Source: an uncultured bacterium (GTDB taxonomy: Bacteria > CSSED10-310 > CALFER01). Taken from it: 64,000 nt of DNA. The stretch spans positions 97,450 through 161,449 of the forward strand of contig CALFER010000090.1 of NCBI GenBank assembly GCA_937951895.1, given 5' to 3'. Positions 53,091 to 61,024 of the stretch are shown here, in pieces. The translations under genes and the position numbers were made by a program. The number at the start of each line of letters is the position of its first letter. Position 1 is the stretch's first letter. The notes beneath the pieces are model-generated. The model had not been told where the DNA came from and did not search any database. It saw only the letters and a list, made by a program, of their open reading frames with translations.

Positions 53091-54434
53091 ATGACCTTGA
53101 TGAATCCAACAACTCGCTCAGAACACCCACTGATTCAGAAGATTCGATCGTTCCTTCAGGATCACTGCTTCTGGAATCCGAGCGACAGGATGGTCGTCGC
53201 AGTATCCGGAGGCCCGGACTCGGTCGCGCTTCTCCGGGCACTGACTCTCCTCCTCCCGAACCCTTCGGATACCCTCACCGTCGCTCATTTCAATCATCTC
53301 ACACGGCATGGCGAATCATCCCGCGACGCGCTCTTCGTTCAAAACCTCGCGCAAACGCTCTCCATTCGATTCGTGATGGAGTCGTTGCAGCAGCTTCTGC
53401 CGCATGGGATTTCAAAAGAGCATGTCTGGCGTCAGGAACGATACAGATTTCTAGAGTCCGTGCGCATGCATGCTGCGTCTCGTTTCATCGCCACGGGTCA
53501 TACGCGTGATGATCAGACCGAGACCATTTTGTTCAGGCTGTTCACCGGCGCATCCCCCGACAGTTTGCTCGGTATCGCTCCTGTGCGATCGGGAACTGTC
53601 ATCAGACCATTGTTGCAAACCTCCCGTGCCGATATCATCGCGTTTCTGGATTCGCTGGGACAAGACTCCCTGGAAGACCGATCGAATTCCGACTCCCGCC
53701 ATCCGCGCAACTACATCCGCCGCTGCATCATCCCTCTGATTCACTCGCTCAACCCCTCCATTGATAAAGCGTTATCGAATCTGATCGACAGCCAATCGCT
53801 CGACTCGCAGTACTTCTCGTTGATCATCGATCCTCTGATCAAGCAGATCACGATACCCGGAACGATTCCCATTCCCGTAACAGATCCCTGCTTGTCCGAC
53901 CATGCCGCTCTGACAAGACGGTACGCGGCAAGGATTCTGAATCGGATCGCAGAATGGAATGGGATGCGTGTTGCGCGAACTATGGTTTTGAATCTATCCG
54001 AGGTTCTGAGTGGCCATCGTCAACGCATGACAGTCCCGGATTGTCTGATCAAAAGGCACAGACAGTCGATCTGGATCCTGCCGTTTTCAACCGAGCTGGC
54101 GTCTCCCGCCAGACATATTCTTCTGCCTGGAGAGTCACTCGTTTGGAATCGCTATCGGCTGAGCGTTACAACGGATCGGCCGGGGATGACGGAGTGTCGT
54201 CTGGCAGTGCGTATCCCGTTGCACGGAGACCGGCTGATTGTTGAAGGTCGTTCTGTATCACTGGTGAAGATGCTGATCGAGAGAGGGTTGCCTTCAGAAT
54301 TGAGACGAAGCGTTCCGGTCATTGTCGATGCGGCCGATCGGATCGGTGCAGTCGTGTTACCGGGGCTTCAGGAATCCCTCATGCGAACGTGTTTTCTTCC
54401 GGATTATCTACAGTTGCAATGGGAAATTATATGA
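53091..54434 (+). CDS. tilS: tRNA(Ile)-lysidine synthase
   Basis: Modifies C34 of tRNA-Ile2 (CAT) to lysidine using ATP and lysine. The 447-residue protein has the N-type ATP pyrophosphatase P-loop SGGPDS at 39-44, AHFNH, and the GHTRDDQTETILFRL motif, followed by TilS middle and C-terminal domains. The frame extends back into the tRNA at 53022, but ATGs at 53091 and 53100 follow the terminator. Neither has a clear ribosome-binding site, and the T tract of the terminator ends only a few bases before them, so the leader must be short or supplied by read-through. Confidence 0.9.
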   Translation: MTLMNPTTRSEHPLIQKIRSFLQDHCFWNPSDRMVVAVSGGPDSVALLRALTLLLPNPSDTLTVAHFNHLTRHGESSRDALFVQNLAQTLSIRFVMESLQQLLPHGISKEHVWRQERYRFLESVRMHAASRFIATGHTRDDQTETILFRLFTGASPDSLLGIAPVRSGTVIRPLLQTSRADIIAFLDSLGQDSLEDRSNSDSRHPRNYIRRCIIPLIHSLNPSIDKALSNLIDSQSLDSQYFSLIIDPLIKQITIPGTIPIPVTDPCLSDHAALTRRYAARILNRIAEWNGMRVARTMVLNLSEVLSGHRQRMTVPDCLIKRHRQSIWILPFSTELASPARHILLPGESLVWNRYRLSVTTDRPGMTECRLAVRIPLHGDRLIVEGRSVSLVKMLIERGLPSELRRSVPVIVDAADRIGAVVLPGLQESLMRTCFLPDYLQLQWEII

Positions 54435-54437
54435 ATA

Positions 54438-54446
54438 TGCTATACT
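54438..54446 (+). promoter_or_regulatory. Extended -10 promoter before ftsH
   Basis: TGC followed by TATACT (54441-54446) forms an extended -10 element; no good -35 lies at standard spacing. The ftsH start is about 54 nt downstream. Confidence 0.5.
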
Positions 54447-54499
54447 CAGTTCAGGTTTTAGCGAGACTGACTCGGTATCATGCCTGAACGTGGGAGGTA

Positions 54500-56356
54500 A
54501 TGTTGAATTCCAGGTTCCGCACTCTGACGATTTGGATGATTCTCATCTTCGTTGTTTTCATGGTGTATCAGGTGTTTGTCGCGAGGCAGCAGAGCATGAT
54601 CGAACTTGACTACAGCAAGTTTCTCGATCAGGTAGAATCAGCAAATGTCTCCGATGTGTCGATTCGCGGGCGCACGATCACGGGGAATCTGATCGATGCA
54701 CCCGGAAAGTCGAAAAGTTTTTCGACGTATTCCGCCGAGGATGATGATCTGATCAAATTACTCAGAAAGCACAAAGTTGCAATCAAGGTCGAAGATGACT
54801 CGGACAACCTGCGGTTTACAACGCTTGTGTCATGGCTTCCCATCATCCTGATCATCGGAGTCTGGATCTTTTTTCTCCGCCAGATGCAGGGAGGCGGACG
54901 GCAAGCCCTCTCTTTTGGCAAGAGCCGGGCCAAGCTGCTGTCGAATCCAAAAACGAAAATCACCTTTGCGGATGTAGCTGGTGTTGATGAAGCAAAGGAA
55001 GAACTCGGTGAGATCATCGAGTTCCTGAAAGATCCTCAGAAGTTTCAGAAACTGGGTGGCAAGATCCCGAAAGGCGTGCTCCTGGTCGGGCCTCCGGGGA
55101 CCGGCAAGACGTTGCTTGCCCGAGCGATTGCAGGCGAAGCGGATGTCCCGTTCTTCTCCATCAGCGGATCGGAATTCGTTGAGATGTTTGTCGGTGTTGG
55201 CGCTTCCCGTGTTCGCGACTTGTTTGAACAGGGAAAGAAGAATGCACCATGTATCATTTTCGTAGATGAGATCGATGCGGTTGGACGTCATCGAGGTGCA
55301 GGACTGGGTGGAGGACACGACGAGCGGGAGCAGACTCTGAATCAGTTGCTCGTTGAGATGGACGGATTCGAATCCAACGAAGGCGTGATTATGATTGCCG
55401 CGACGAACCGCCCGGATGTACTGGACCCGGCGCTTCTCAGGCCAGGCCGGTTCGATCGACAAGTGGTTGTCGGAACACCGGATGTCAAGGGACGGGAAGG
55501 AATCTTGAACGTTCACATCCGCAAGATCAGCGTATCGCCTGATGTCAATGTACGCGATCTCGCGCGCGGAACCCCCGGATTTTCCGGAGCTGATCTCGCC
55601 AATCTCGTCAACGAAGCCGCACTTCTTGCCGCTCGTGAAGGCAAGGAGAAGGTAGAAAACGAGGATTTTGAACTCGCCAAAGACAAGGTTTTAATGGGTG
55701 TCGAACGGCGCAGCCTGATCATCTCGGAACCGGAAAAGCGATCAACCGCATATCATGAAGCCGGTCATGTACTCGTCGCAAAACTCCTTCCGGGAACCGA
55801 TCCGGTGCATAAAGTCACCATTATTCCTCGGGGTCGAGCGTTGGGAGTGACGCAGCAGCTTCCGATCAACGAAAAACACACTTACGCGAAAGACTATATC
55901 ATTAGCCGAATCACGACGATGATGGGCGGACGAGCCGCCGAAGAACTCGTCCTCAATACGTTCACCACCGGCGCATCCAACGATATCTCCCAGGCCACAT
56001 TGCTCGCGCGCAAAATGGTGACGGAATGGGGGATGAGCGATTTGATGGGCCCTGTGACATTCGGGAAGAAAGATGAACACATCTTTCTTGGCCGGGAGTT
56101 TGCACAGACACATGAATACTCCGAAAAGACAGCTCAACTGATCGACAGTGAAATTCAGCATGTCGTCGTTGGCTGCTACGAACACGCGAAACAATTGCTC
56201 GATAACAACATCAGCAAACTGCATGCGCTCGCGTCCGCACTTCTGGAAAACGAATCTCTGCTGGGTAATCAAATCGATCAAATTACTGGAATCCCTTCTG
56301 ACCCGGCATCGGAACCCAGCACGGTGGAAGATACTGGAACCGAAATCGGGCAATGA
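54500..56356 (+). CDS. ftsH: ATP-dependent zinc metalloprotease FtsH
   Basis: Membrane AAA+ protease of 618 residues that degrades membrane and regulatory proteins. Two helices (about 10-27 and 113-131) flank a short periplasmic domain. The AAA domain has Walker A GPPGTGKT (197-204), Walker B IIFVDEID, and the SRH region RPGRFDRQV. The protease domain carries HEAGH (419-423). The start is an ATG with GGGAGGT upstream. The stop overlaps folP (ATGA). The order ftsH-folP-cdaA is common in bacteria and supports the call. Confidence 0.97.
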   Translation: MLNSRFRTLTIWMILIFVVFMVYQVFVARQQSMIELDYSKFLDQVESANVSDVSIRGRTITGNLIDAPGKSKSFSTYSAEDDDLIKLLRKHKVAIKVEDDSDNLRFTTLVSWLPIILIIGVWIFFLRQMQGGGRQALSFGKSRAKLLSNPKTKITFADVAGVDEAKEELGEIIEFLKDPQKFQKLGGKIPKGVLLVGPPGTGKTLLARAIAGEADVPFFSISGSEFVEMFVGVGASRVRDLFEQGKKNAPCIIFVDEIDAVGRHRGAGLGGGHDEREQTLNQLLVEMDGFESNEGVIMIAATNRPDVLDPALLRPGRFDRQVVVGTPDVKGREGILNVHIRKISVSPDVNVRDLARGTPGFSGADLANLVNEAALLAAREGKEKVENEDFELAKDKVLMGVERRSLIISEPEKRSTAYHEAGHVLVAKLLPGTDPVHKVTIIPRGRALGVTQQLPINEKHTYAKDYIISRITTMMGGRAAEELVLNTFTTGASNDISQATLLARKMVTEWGMSDLMGPVTFGKKDEHIFLGREFAQTHEYSEKTAQLIDSEIQHVVVGCYEHAKQLLDNNISKLHALASALLENESLLGNQIDQITGIPSDPASEPSTVEDTGTEIGQ

Positions 56357-57246
56357 GAGTCGGGGTGGAAACGGGCATGATGACGATCCGATCGCTTCTG
56401 AGTGATGTGGGCCTGCCCAGACCCTTGATCATGGGCATTCTCAATGCCACCCCGGATTCATTCTCGAATGACGGCCTTCTGTCACCTCCGGAGTTAATCG
56501 AAAAGGGGATCGCGTTCATCCGGGCAGGAGCCGATATTCTCGATGTGGGAGGAGAATCATCCAGGCCCTATGCAGAGCCGGTTTCAGAAACGGAAGAAGT
56601 CCGGCGGGTGATTCCCGTGATAGCCGGATTGCGCACGCAAGTGTCCATCCCCATCTCCATTGACACCTGCAAGCCCGGAACAGCACGAGAGGCGATCCGG
56701 GCCGGTGCGAATGTCATCAACGATATATCCGGATTCTCACAACCCGACATGCTGGAACTTGCCGCCGCATCCCGAACGGAATTGATCCTCATGCATATGC
56801 AGGGAACTCCTCTCACGATGCAGGTTGATCCATCCTACAACGATGTCGTCGGTGACATCGTCTCCTTTTTCAAGGATCGAATCCGATCAGCAGAATGCGA
56901 TTATGGTATTTCTCGGGATCGGATCATCCTGGATCCGGGAATTGGCTTCGGCAAGAAACTCGAACAGAATATCTCGATTTTTAAGGAATTTCACCGCATT
57001 CGCGCGTTGAACATGCCAACGCTGATCGGTCCATCGAGGAAATCATTCATCGGCCAGATTCTGGATGCACCCGTCAACGACCGTCTGGAAGGCACCCTCG
57101 CGGCCGTCTCGGCAGCCACGATTCTTGGGATCGATATCGTCCGTGTGCATGATGTCGAATCTGTCGCGCGATTCCGAACAGTTTTCTCTGCGCTCGATCC
57201 GATGAAATTTTCGGAGAAGGTTTTTCATGCCGACCGTTCTGTTTAG
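56353..57246 (+). CDS. folP: Dihydropteroate synthase
   Basis: Joins p-aminobenzoate to dihydropterin pyrophosphate in folate synthesis. The 297-residue TIM barrel has NATPDSFS (31-38), [20 protein letters not shown], and GPSRKSFIG near the end. It overlaps ftsH by 4 nt at the start and cdaA by 20 nt at the end. It complements the folate-dependent metV-metF pair elsewhere in the window. Confidence 0.95.
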   Translation: MRVGVETGMMTIRSLLSDVGLPRPLIMGILNATPDSFSNDGLLSPPELIEKGIAFIRAGADILDVGGESSRPYAEPVSETEEVRRVIPVIAGLRTQVSIPISIDTCKPGTAREAIRAGANVINDISGFSQPDMLELAAASRTELILMHMQGTPLTMQVDPSYNDVVGDIVSFFKDRIRSAECDYGISRDRIILDPGIGFGKKLEQNISIFKEFHRIRALNMPTLIGPSRKSFIGQILDAPVNDRLEGTLAAVSAATILGIDIVRVHDVESVARFRTVFSALDPMKFSEKVFHADRSV

Positions 57247-58027
57247 CGTCGGAGACTTTTCGTTCCGGCTGTGGGATCTGATCGATATCCTGATCATTGC
57301 ATTTCTGATCTATCGCGCCATGCTTCTGATCAAAGGGACGCTGGCAGTCCAGATGCTTCTCGGGCTGAGTGTGCTCTTCGGGTTGCTTAAGATCTCCGAG
57401 ATGTATGAATTGAACTCGCTGCACCGCCTTCTTCTTCAATTCTGGCAGAGTTGGGTCATTCTGGTGGTGGTGCTTTTCCAACCGGAAATCAGAAGAGCGC
57501 TGGCTCAGGTGGGGCGGCAGTGGGCTCTGTTCCGTAAGAAATCCTTCAGACATGATCCTGTGATTCATGAGATCGTCAATGCCGCCTCGACGCTCGCGAG
57601 CGCACGAATCGGGGCATTGATCGTGATTGAGCGGGAGACGGGGCTGGCGAACCTGCGTGAGATGGGGATGACGGTGGATGCGAAGGTGTCGAGTGAATTG
57701 CTGAGAACGATTTTTTACCCGCACTCTCCTCTGCATGACGGAGCGGTCATTATCCATCAAAAACGAATCGCATCGGCTGCGTGCTTCCTTCCGCTGACCC
57801 GAAATCCGTTGTTGGCCCTGTCGTTGGGCACAAGGCACCGGGCTGCGATCGGGGTGACCGAGGAATCCGATGCTGCAGCGATCATCGTTTCGGAAGAACG
57901 CGGAACGATTTCGCTTGCACTCAACGGGAGCATCGAGAAGATGCATGATATCGAGCAACTCAAACGTCGACTATCCAAACTCATGGACATCCCCTATTTT
58001 CTCGAACGCACGGATGATGGTTTATGA
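57227..58027 (+). CDS. cdaA: Diadenylate cyclase CdaA
   Basis: Makes cyclic di-AMP from two ATP. The 266-residue protein has hydrophobic N-terminal helices (about 16-85) and a DAC domain with the catalytic DGA (171-173) and RHR (203-205) motifs. The start lies 20 nt inside folP, and cdaR follows with a 4 nt overlap, so the genes are tightly coupled. CdaR-type YbbR proteins regulate CdaA in Firmicutes. Cyclic di-AMP commonly controls potassium and wall homeostasis. Confidence 0.95.
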   Translation: MPTVLFSVGDFSFRLWDLIDILIIAFLIYRAMLLIKGTLAVQMLLGLSVLFGLLKISEMYELNSLHRLLLQFWQSWVILVVVLFQPEIRRALAQVGRQWALFRKKSFRHDPVIHEIVNAASTLASARIGALIVIERETGLANLREMGMTVDAKVSSELLRTIFYPHSPLHDGAVIIHQKRIASAACFLPLTRNPLLALSLGTRHRAAIGVTEESDAAAIIVSEERGTISLALNGSIEKMHDIEQLKRRLSKLMDIPYFLERTDDGL

Positions 58028-59022
58028 GCCTGCCGAAACACCTCGCCAAATCGCTCGTATCGCACTTCTGGTTGAAGATCGGGTCTTTGTTACTTGCAAC
58101 TCTGATCTGGTTCTCGGTACGAAGTCAGAGCCGATCGGATCGAACTTTCGTCGGAATTCCATGCGACATCCGGAACATCCCCAGGAATCTCGAGATCGTC
58201 GAACGCGGAGACGAACTGCTTCGCGTCGTTGTACAGGGTCCCCAGAATCTCGTTGCATCGCTCAGGGACGAGAACATCAGCATCTCAGTTGACCTGCCTG
58301 ACGATATCCGTTCAGGCGATATCACACTCGAACTCGCACCGAACAATGTCCAGTTACCTTATGCTCGACAACTCTCCGTACTGCAGATATCTCCCGAGAC
58401 AATCACAATCCGTCTCGAAGAACTCGTGTCAAAGTTTGTGAAGATCCAGCCGTATATCCGTGGTGCGGTCGCAGATGGTTTTGAATTGGGTGTCTGGGAA
58501 ATCATCCCTTCACTGACTCAGATTCGAGGTCCGACCAGCATTGTGGAATCGCTCGAAACTGTCATGACCGAACCGATCGATGTAACGGGATTGAGCATGA
58601 CCTTCAATCAGCGTGTCGCGGTCCGACCGGCTGAGAAACTGATCAGCGTCATTGAACCGGCGCAGGTTACGGCAACGATCCGGATCAACGAGAAGCTGAC
58701 GGAGATTGAGTTTTCGGAAGTACCGCTGAGTTTGATCGCTCCTCCGGGGCTCCAGGTCATCGATCCCCAGCCTGCTTCCGTCATGCTTCGTGTGAAAGGT
58801 CTTCAGCGTATTGTCTCCGGTCTGGATTTCAAACAGATTTCCGTGTCCGTGGATTGCTCCAAGTTGGAACCTGGACGTCATGAGGTGCTTGCGGAGTGGA
58901 AGCCACCCGAAGGTATTCAAACCGTTGTCGTCACTCCGGATCACATCGATGTGCTGGTCCTTGATCCGCTCTCCGGCCATCCCACCGGACCCCCGGAGAG
59001 ACGTCCTGAGGGAGATAAGTGA
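58024..59022 (+). CDS. cdaR: YbbR-domain protein (CdaR-like)
   Basis: Protein of 332 residues with one N-terminal membrane helix (about 15-32, FWLKIGSLLLATLIWF) and about three extracytoplasmic YbbR repeats. Examples are FVGIPCDIRNIPRNLEIVE and the later LSLIAPPGLQVIDPQPASVMLRVKG strand pair. It ends in a short Pro-rich tail. Its partner CdaA is encoded immediately upstream, and in Firmicutes this pairing modulates diadenylate cyclase activity. It overlaps cdaA by 4 nt. Confidence 0.85.
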   Translation: MSLPKHLAKSLVSHFWLKIGSLLLATLIWFSVRSQSRSDRTFVGIPCDIRNIPRNLEIVERGDELLRVVVQGPQNLVASLRDENISISVDLPDDIRSGDITLELAPNNVQLPYARQLSVLQISPETITIRLEELVSKFVKIQPYIRGAVADGFELGVWEIIPSLTQIRGPTSIVESLETVMTEPIDVTGLSMTFNQRVAVRPAEKLISVIEPAQVTATIRINEKLTEIEFSEVPLSLIAPPGLQVIDPQPASVMLRVKGLQRIVSGLDFKQISVSVDCSKLEPGRHEVLAEWKPPEGIQTVVVTPDHIDVLVLDPLSGHPTGPPERRPEGDK

Positions 59023-59030
59023 GGTCACAC

Positions 59031-59759
59031 ATGCCGGAACTCGCGGTCAATGTCGATCACATTGCAACGATTCGAGAAGCCAGGCGAACCGATGAACCGG
59101 ATCCGGTTCATGCGATCAGCGCCATCGAAATCGCAGGCGCACATGGAATCGTCATGCATCTCCGACAGGATCGAAGACATATCCAGGAACGCGATCTCGA
59201 ACTCGCTCTGAAAATCACCCATCTACCGGTCAATCTTGAGATGGCGCCGGTTCAATCGATGGCGGATGTCGCACTGAAGTACCATCCTTTCACGGTCACT
59301 CTGGTTCCGGAATCGACCTCCGAGATCACAACAGAGGGAGGTCTCAACCTGTCCGCTCAGACGGAACACCTCAATCGCTTCATCCGCCACCTGAAAACCG
59401 GCATCCGGGAACTCAGCTTGTTCATCAATCCTGACGAAACTTCCATCCGACTTGCTTCCGAGTTGGGAGCGCACGGAATCGAGTTGCACACCGGACGATA
59501 TGCCGAAGCTGACTCCGGCGATCTGCTTGCCGAAGAACTCGAACGGATCCGATCCGGCGCCGCACTGGCCCGGAAACTGGGACTGAGAGTGCGGGCGGGG
59601 CACGGGTTGACCTATCGGAATGTTCGGGCTATCAGTCGGATATCGGACATCGACGAACTGTCCATCGGTCATTCGATTATCGCTCGGTGTATCTGGACCG
59701 GCATGGAAAGGGCCGTCCGCGACATGCTTGCGTTGATTGGACCGGACTGCGATCAATAA
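59031..59759 (+). CDS. pdxJ: Pyridoxine 5'-phosphate synthase
   Basis: Final ring-forming step of DXP-dependent vitamin B6 synthesis. The 242-residue TIM barrel has LAVNVDHIATIREAR at its start, then LRQDRRHIQERD, NLEMAP, LVPE, ELHTGRYAE and AGHGLTYRN. A GTG at 59019 is possible, but the ATG at 59031 with GAGG upstream matches the family start exactly. The next gene starts in its stop codon. Confidence 0.95.
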   Translation: MPELAVNVDHIATIREARRTDEPDPVHAISAIEIAGAHGIVMHLRQDRRHIQERDLELALKITHLPVNLEMAPVQSMADVALKYHPFTVTLVPESTSEITTEGGLNLSAQTEHLNRFIRHLKTGIRELSLFINPDETSIRLASELGAHGIELHTGRYAEADSGDLLAEELERIRSGAALARKLGLRVRAGHGLTYRNVRAISRISDIDELSIGHSIIARCIWTGMERAVRDMLALIGPDCDQ

Positions 59760-60739
59760 TGCCCTTAGCCTCCAGTACGGGTCTTCTGGTAACCGCTTCG
59801 CCACGAATTGTGTCCGCTTTCGGAACCTCGGAGGGGGTTCATGAGTTATTGTCCGCCATAGTGACCGAGCAGGCCCGCAATGCCGGGAAACAGTTTATTT
59901 TCGTCGATGCGCAGCTCCTGGGGATGACCCCGCATATGTTTTTTCGTGTACTGCATGGAAATCGCACGGATTTATCGGATCTGAAGCCTGATCCGGACCA
60001 GTTTCAGGCTTTGAACAACGCCGTTGTCTTGATTGATCATGCCGAGGAGTTGCTGACATTGAAAAGGTTCAAGGCGTCCCGGCATATCTGGACATTCTTC
60101 CACGAACTGGTCAAGCGTTGGGACGTAACGATGTTTCTGCTCTGGCAAACGATGGCATTGATGCCGCCGGAACTGGATGATGGGGAGAACCTGGATCTGG
60201 AACCGATCGGGATCGAAGAATGCAAGCGATATACCGGCTACCACGGATATGAAATTTCTGATTTTGCAGCCGCACGCTTTTTGGAAACCAGCAATGGATA
60301 TCTCGAATACTGCGAAGCCTTCAATCAACAGTATCGATCGATCGACACCTGGGATGACCGGAGTGTCGGGATATTCCGGGATCACTTAGCCCGCATGTGT
60401 CGGGATGTGTGCCGACATCGTTGGGATCGTGCGCTCCTGCTTGCACGCGGATACAGCTCACTCAAGGCCGTCATGGTTGCGCTCGCACGCCTGGGAAACC
60501 GTCGATTGACGGATATCGCTCGTGAAATCGGATGCTCCGTGCAGGCGACGAAGGAGTATCTGAACGAGTTACTACCGATTGGAATGATCATGCACACCAG
60601 TCGATCCTACCGACTCAAAGATCCGGTATTCGAGACGTGGATCAGAACAATCGATGCAGACTCGGGCAGGCCGTTGATGATCAACCGTCCGACGGTGCGC
60701 TTTTTCGACCGCGAGGAGTCGTTTTTGGAGATCGACTGA
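59759..60739 (+). CDS. Degenerate P-loop-ATPase-like protein with C-terminal winged helix
   Basis: Protein of 326 residues, translationally coupled to pdxJ (1 nt overlap). It resembles the archaeal-ATPase/STAND group: an N-terminal alpha/beta part with Walker-B-like VVLIDHAEEL (89-98). The place of Walker A (near TASPRIVSAFGTS) lacks the GxxxxGK[ST] sequence. The C-terminus (about 240-300) is a winged helix (LTDIAREIGCSVQATKEYLNEL, then a RSYRLKDPVFETWIR tail typical of these ATPases). It may bind DNA or another protein without hydrolysing ATP. The fold is inferred; the missing P-loop is visible. Confidence 0.5.
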   Translation: MPLASSTGLLVTASPRIVSAFGTSEGVHELLSAIVTEQARNAGKQFIFVDAQLLGMTPHMFFRVLHGNRTDLSDLKPDPDQFQALNNAVVLIDHAEELLTLKRFKASRHIWTFFHELVKRWDVTMFLLWQTMALMPPELDDGENLDLEPIGIEECKRYTGYHGYEISDFAAARFLETSNGYLEYCEAFNQQYRSIDTWDDRSVGIFRDHLARMCRDVCRHRWDRALLLARGYSSLKAVMVALARLGNRRLTDIAREIGCSVQATKEYLNELLPIGMIMHTSRSYRLKDPVFETWIRTIDADSGRPLMINRPTVRFFDREESFLEID

Positions 60740-61024
60740 GATGAGGTTTGCATGCCATACTCTGTTGGTATTTGTAACAGTTGTTCGGAGCGGCAGCTGA
60801 ATGGATGGTATCTGCGTGCGAGTTTTTGAAGGATCAAAGCGTTTCCGAGCAGCATCGATGCGGGGATCGACATGGCACAGGAATTGCTCGAGAATAGGTT
60901 TGTCGAGTCCCTCTTGAATGAGAAGAAGGTCCCGAATCGATTGATTTTCGTGTGAAATTCCCTTAATAAACGACACAAGGGATGAACGAATGGATCGTGT
61001 GTTTCGAACGGGGAGGATGAATCA
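60740..61024. other. Intergenic spacer without a recognisable gene
   Basis: A 285 nt spacer between the ATPase-like gene and the pilin-like gene. Short frames on both strands lack ribosome-binding sites and family features. A weak TTGATT-17-TAATAA pair at 60941-60969 may start the next gene, and GGGGAGG precedes its ATG. Confidence 0.6.

Noticed and set aside
60607..60978. Minus-strand frame of 123 codons in and around the spacer
   Set aside because: It overlaps the ATPase-like gene, lacks a ribosome-binding site and has no family features.
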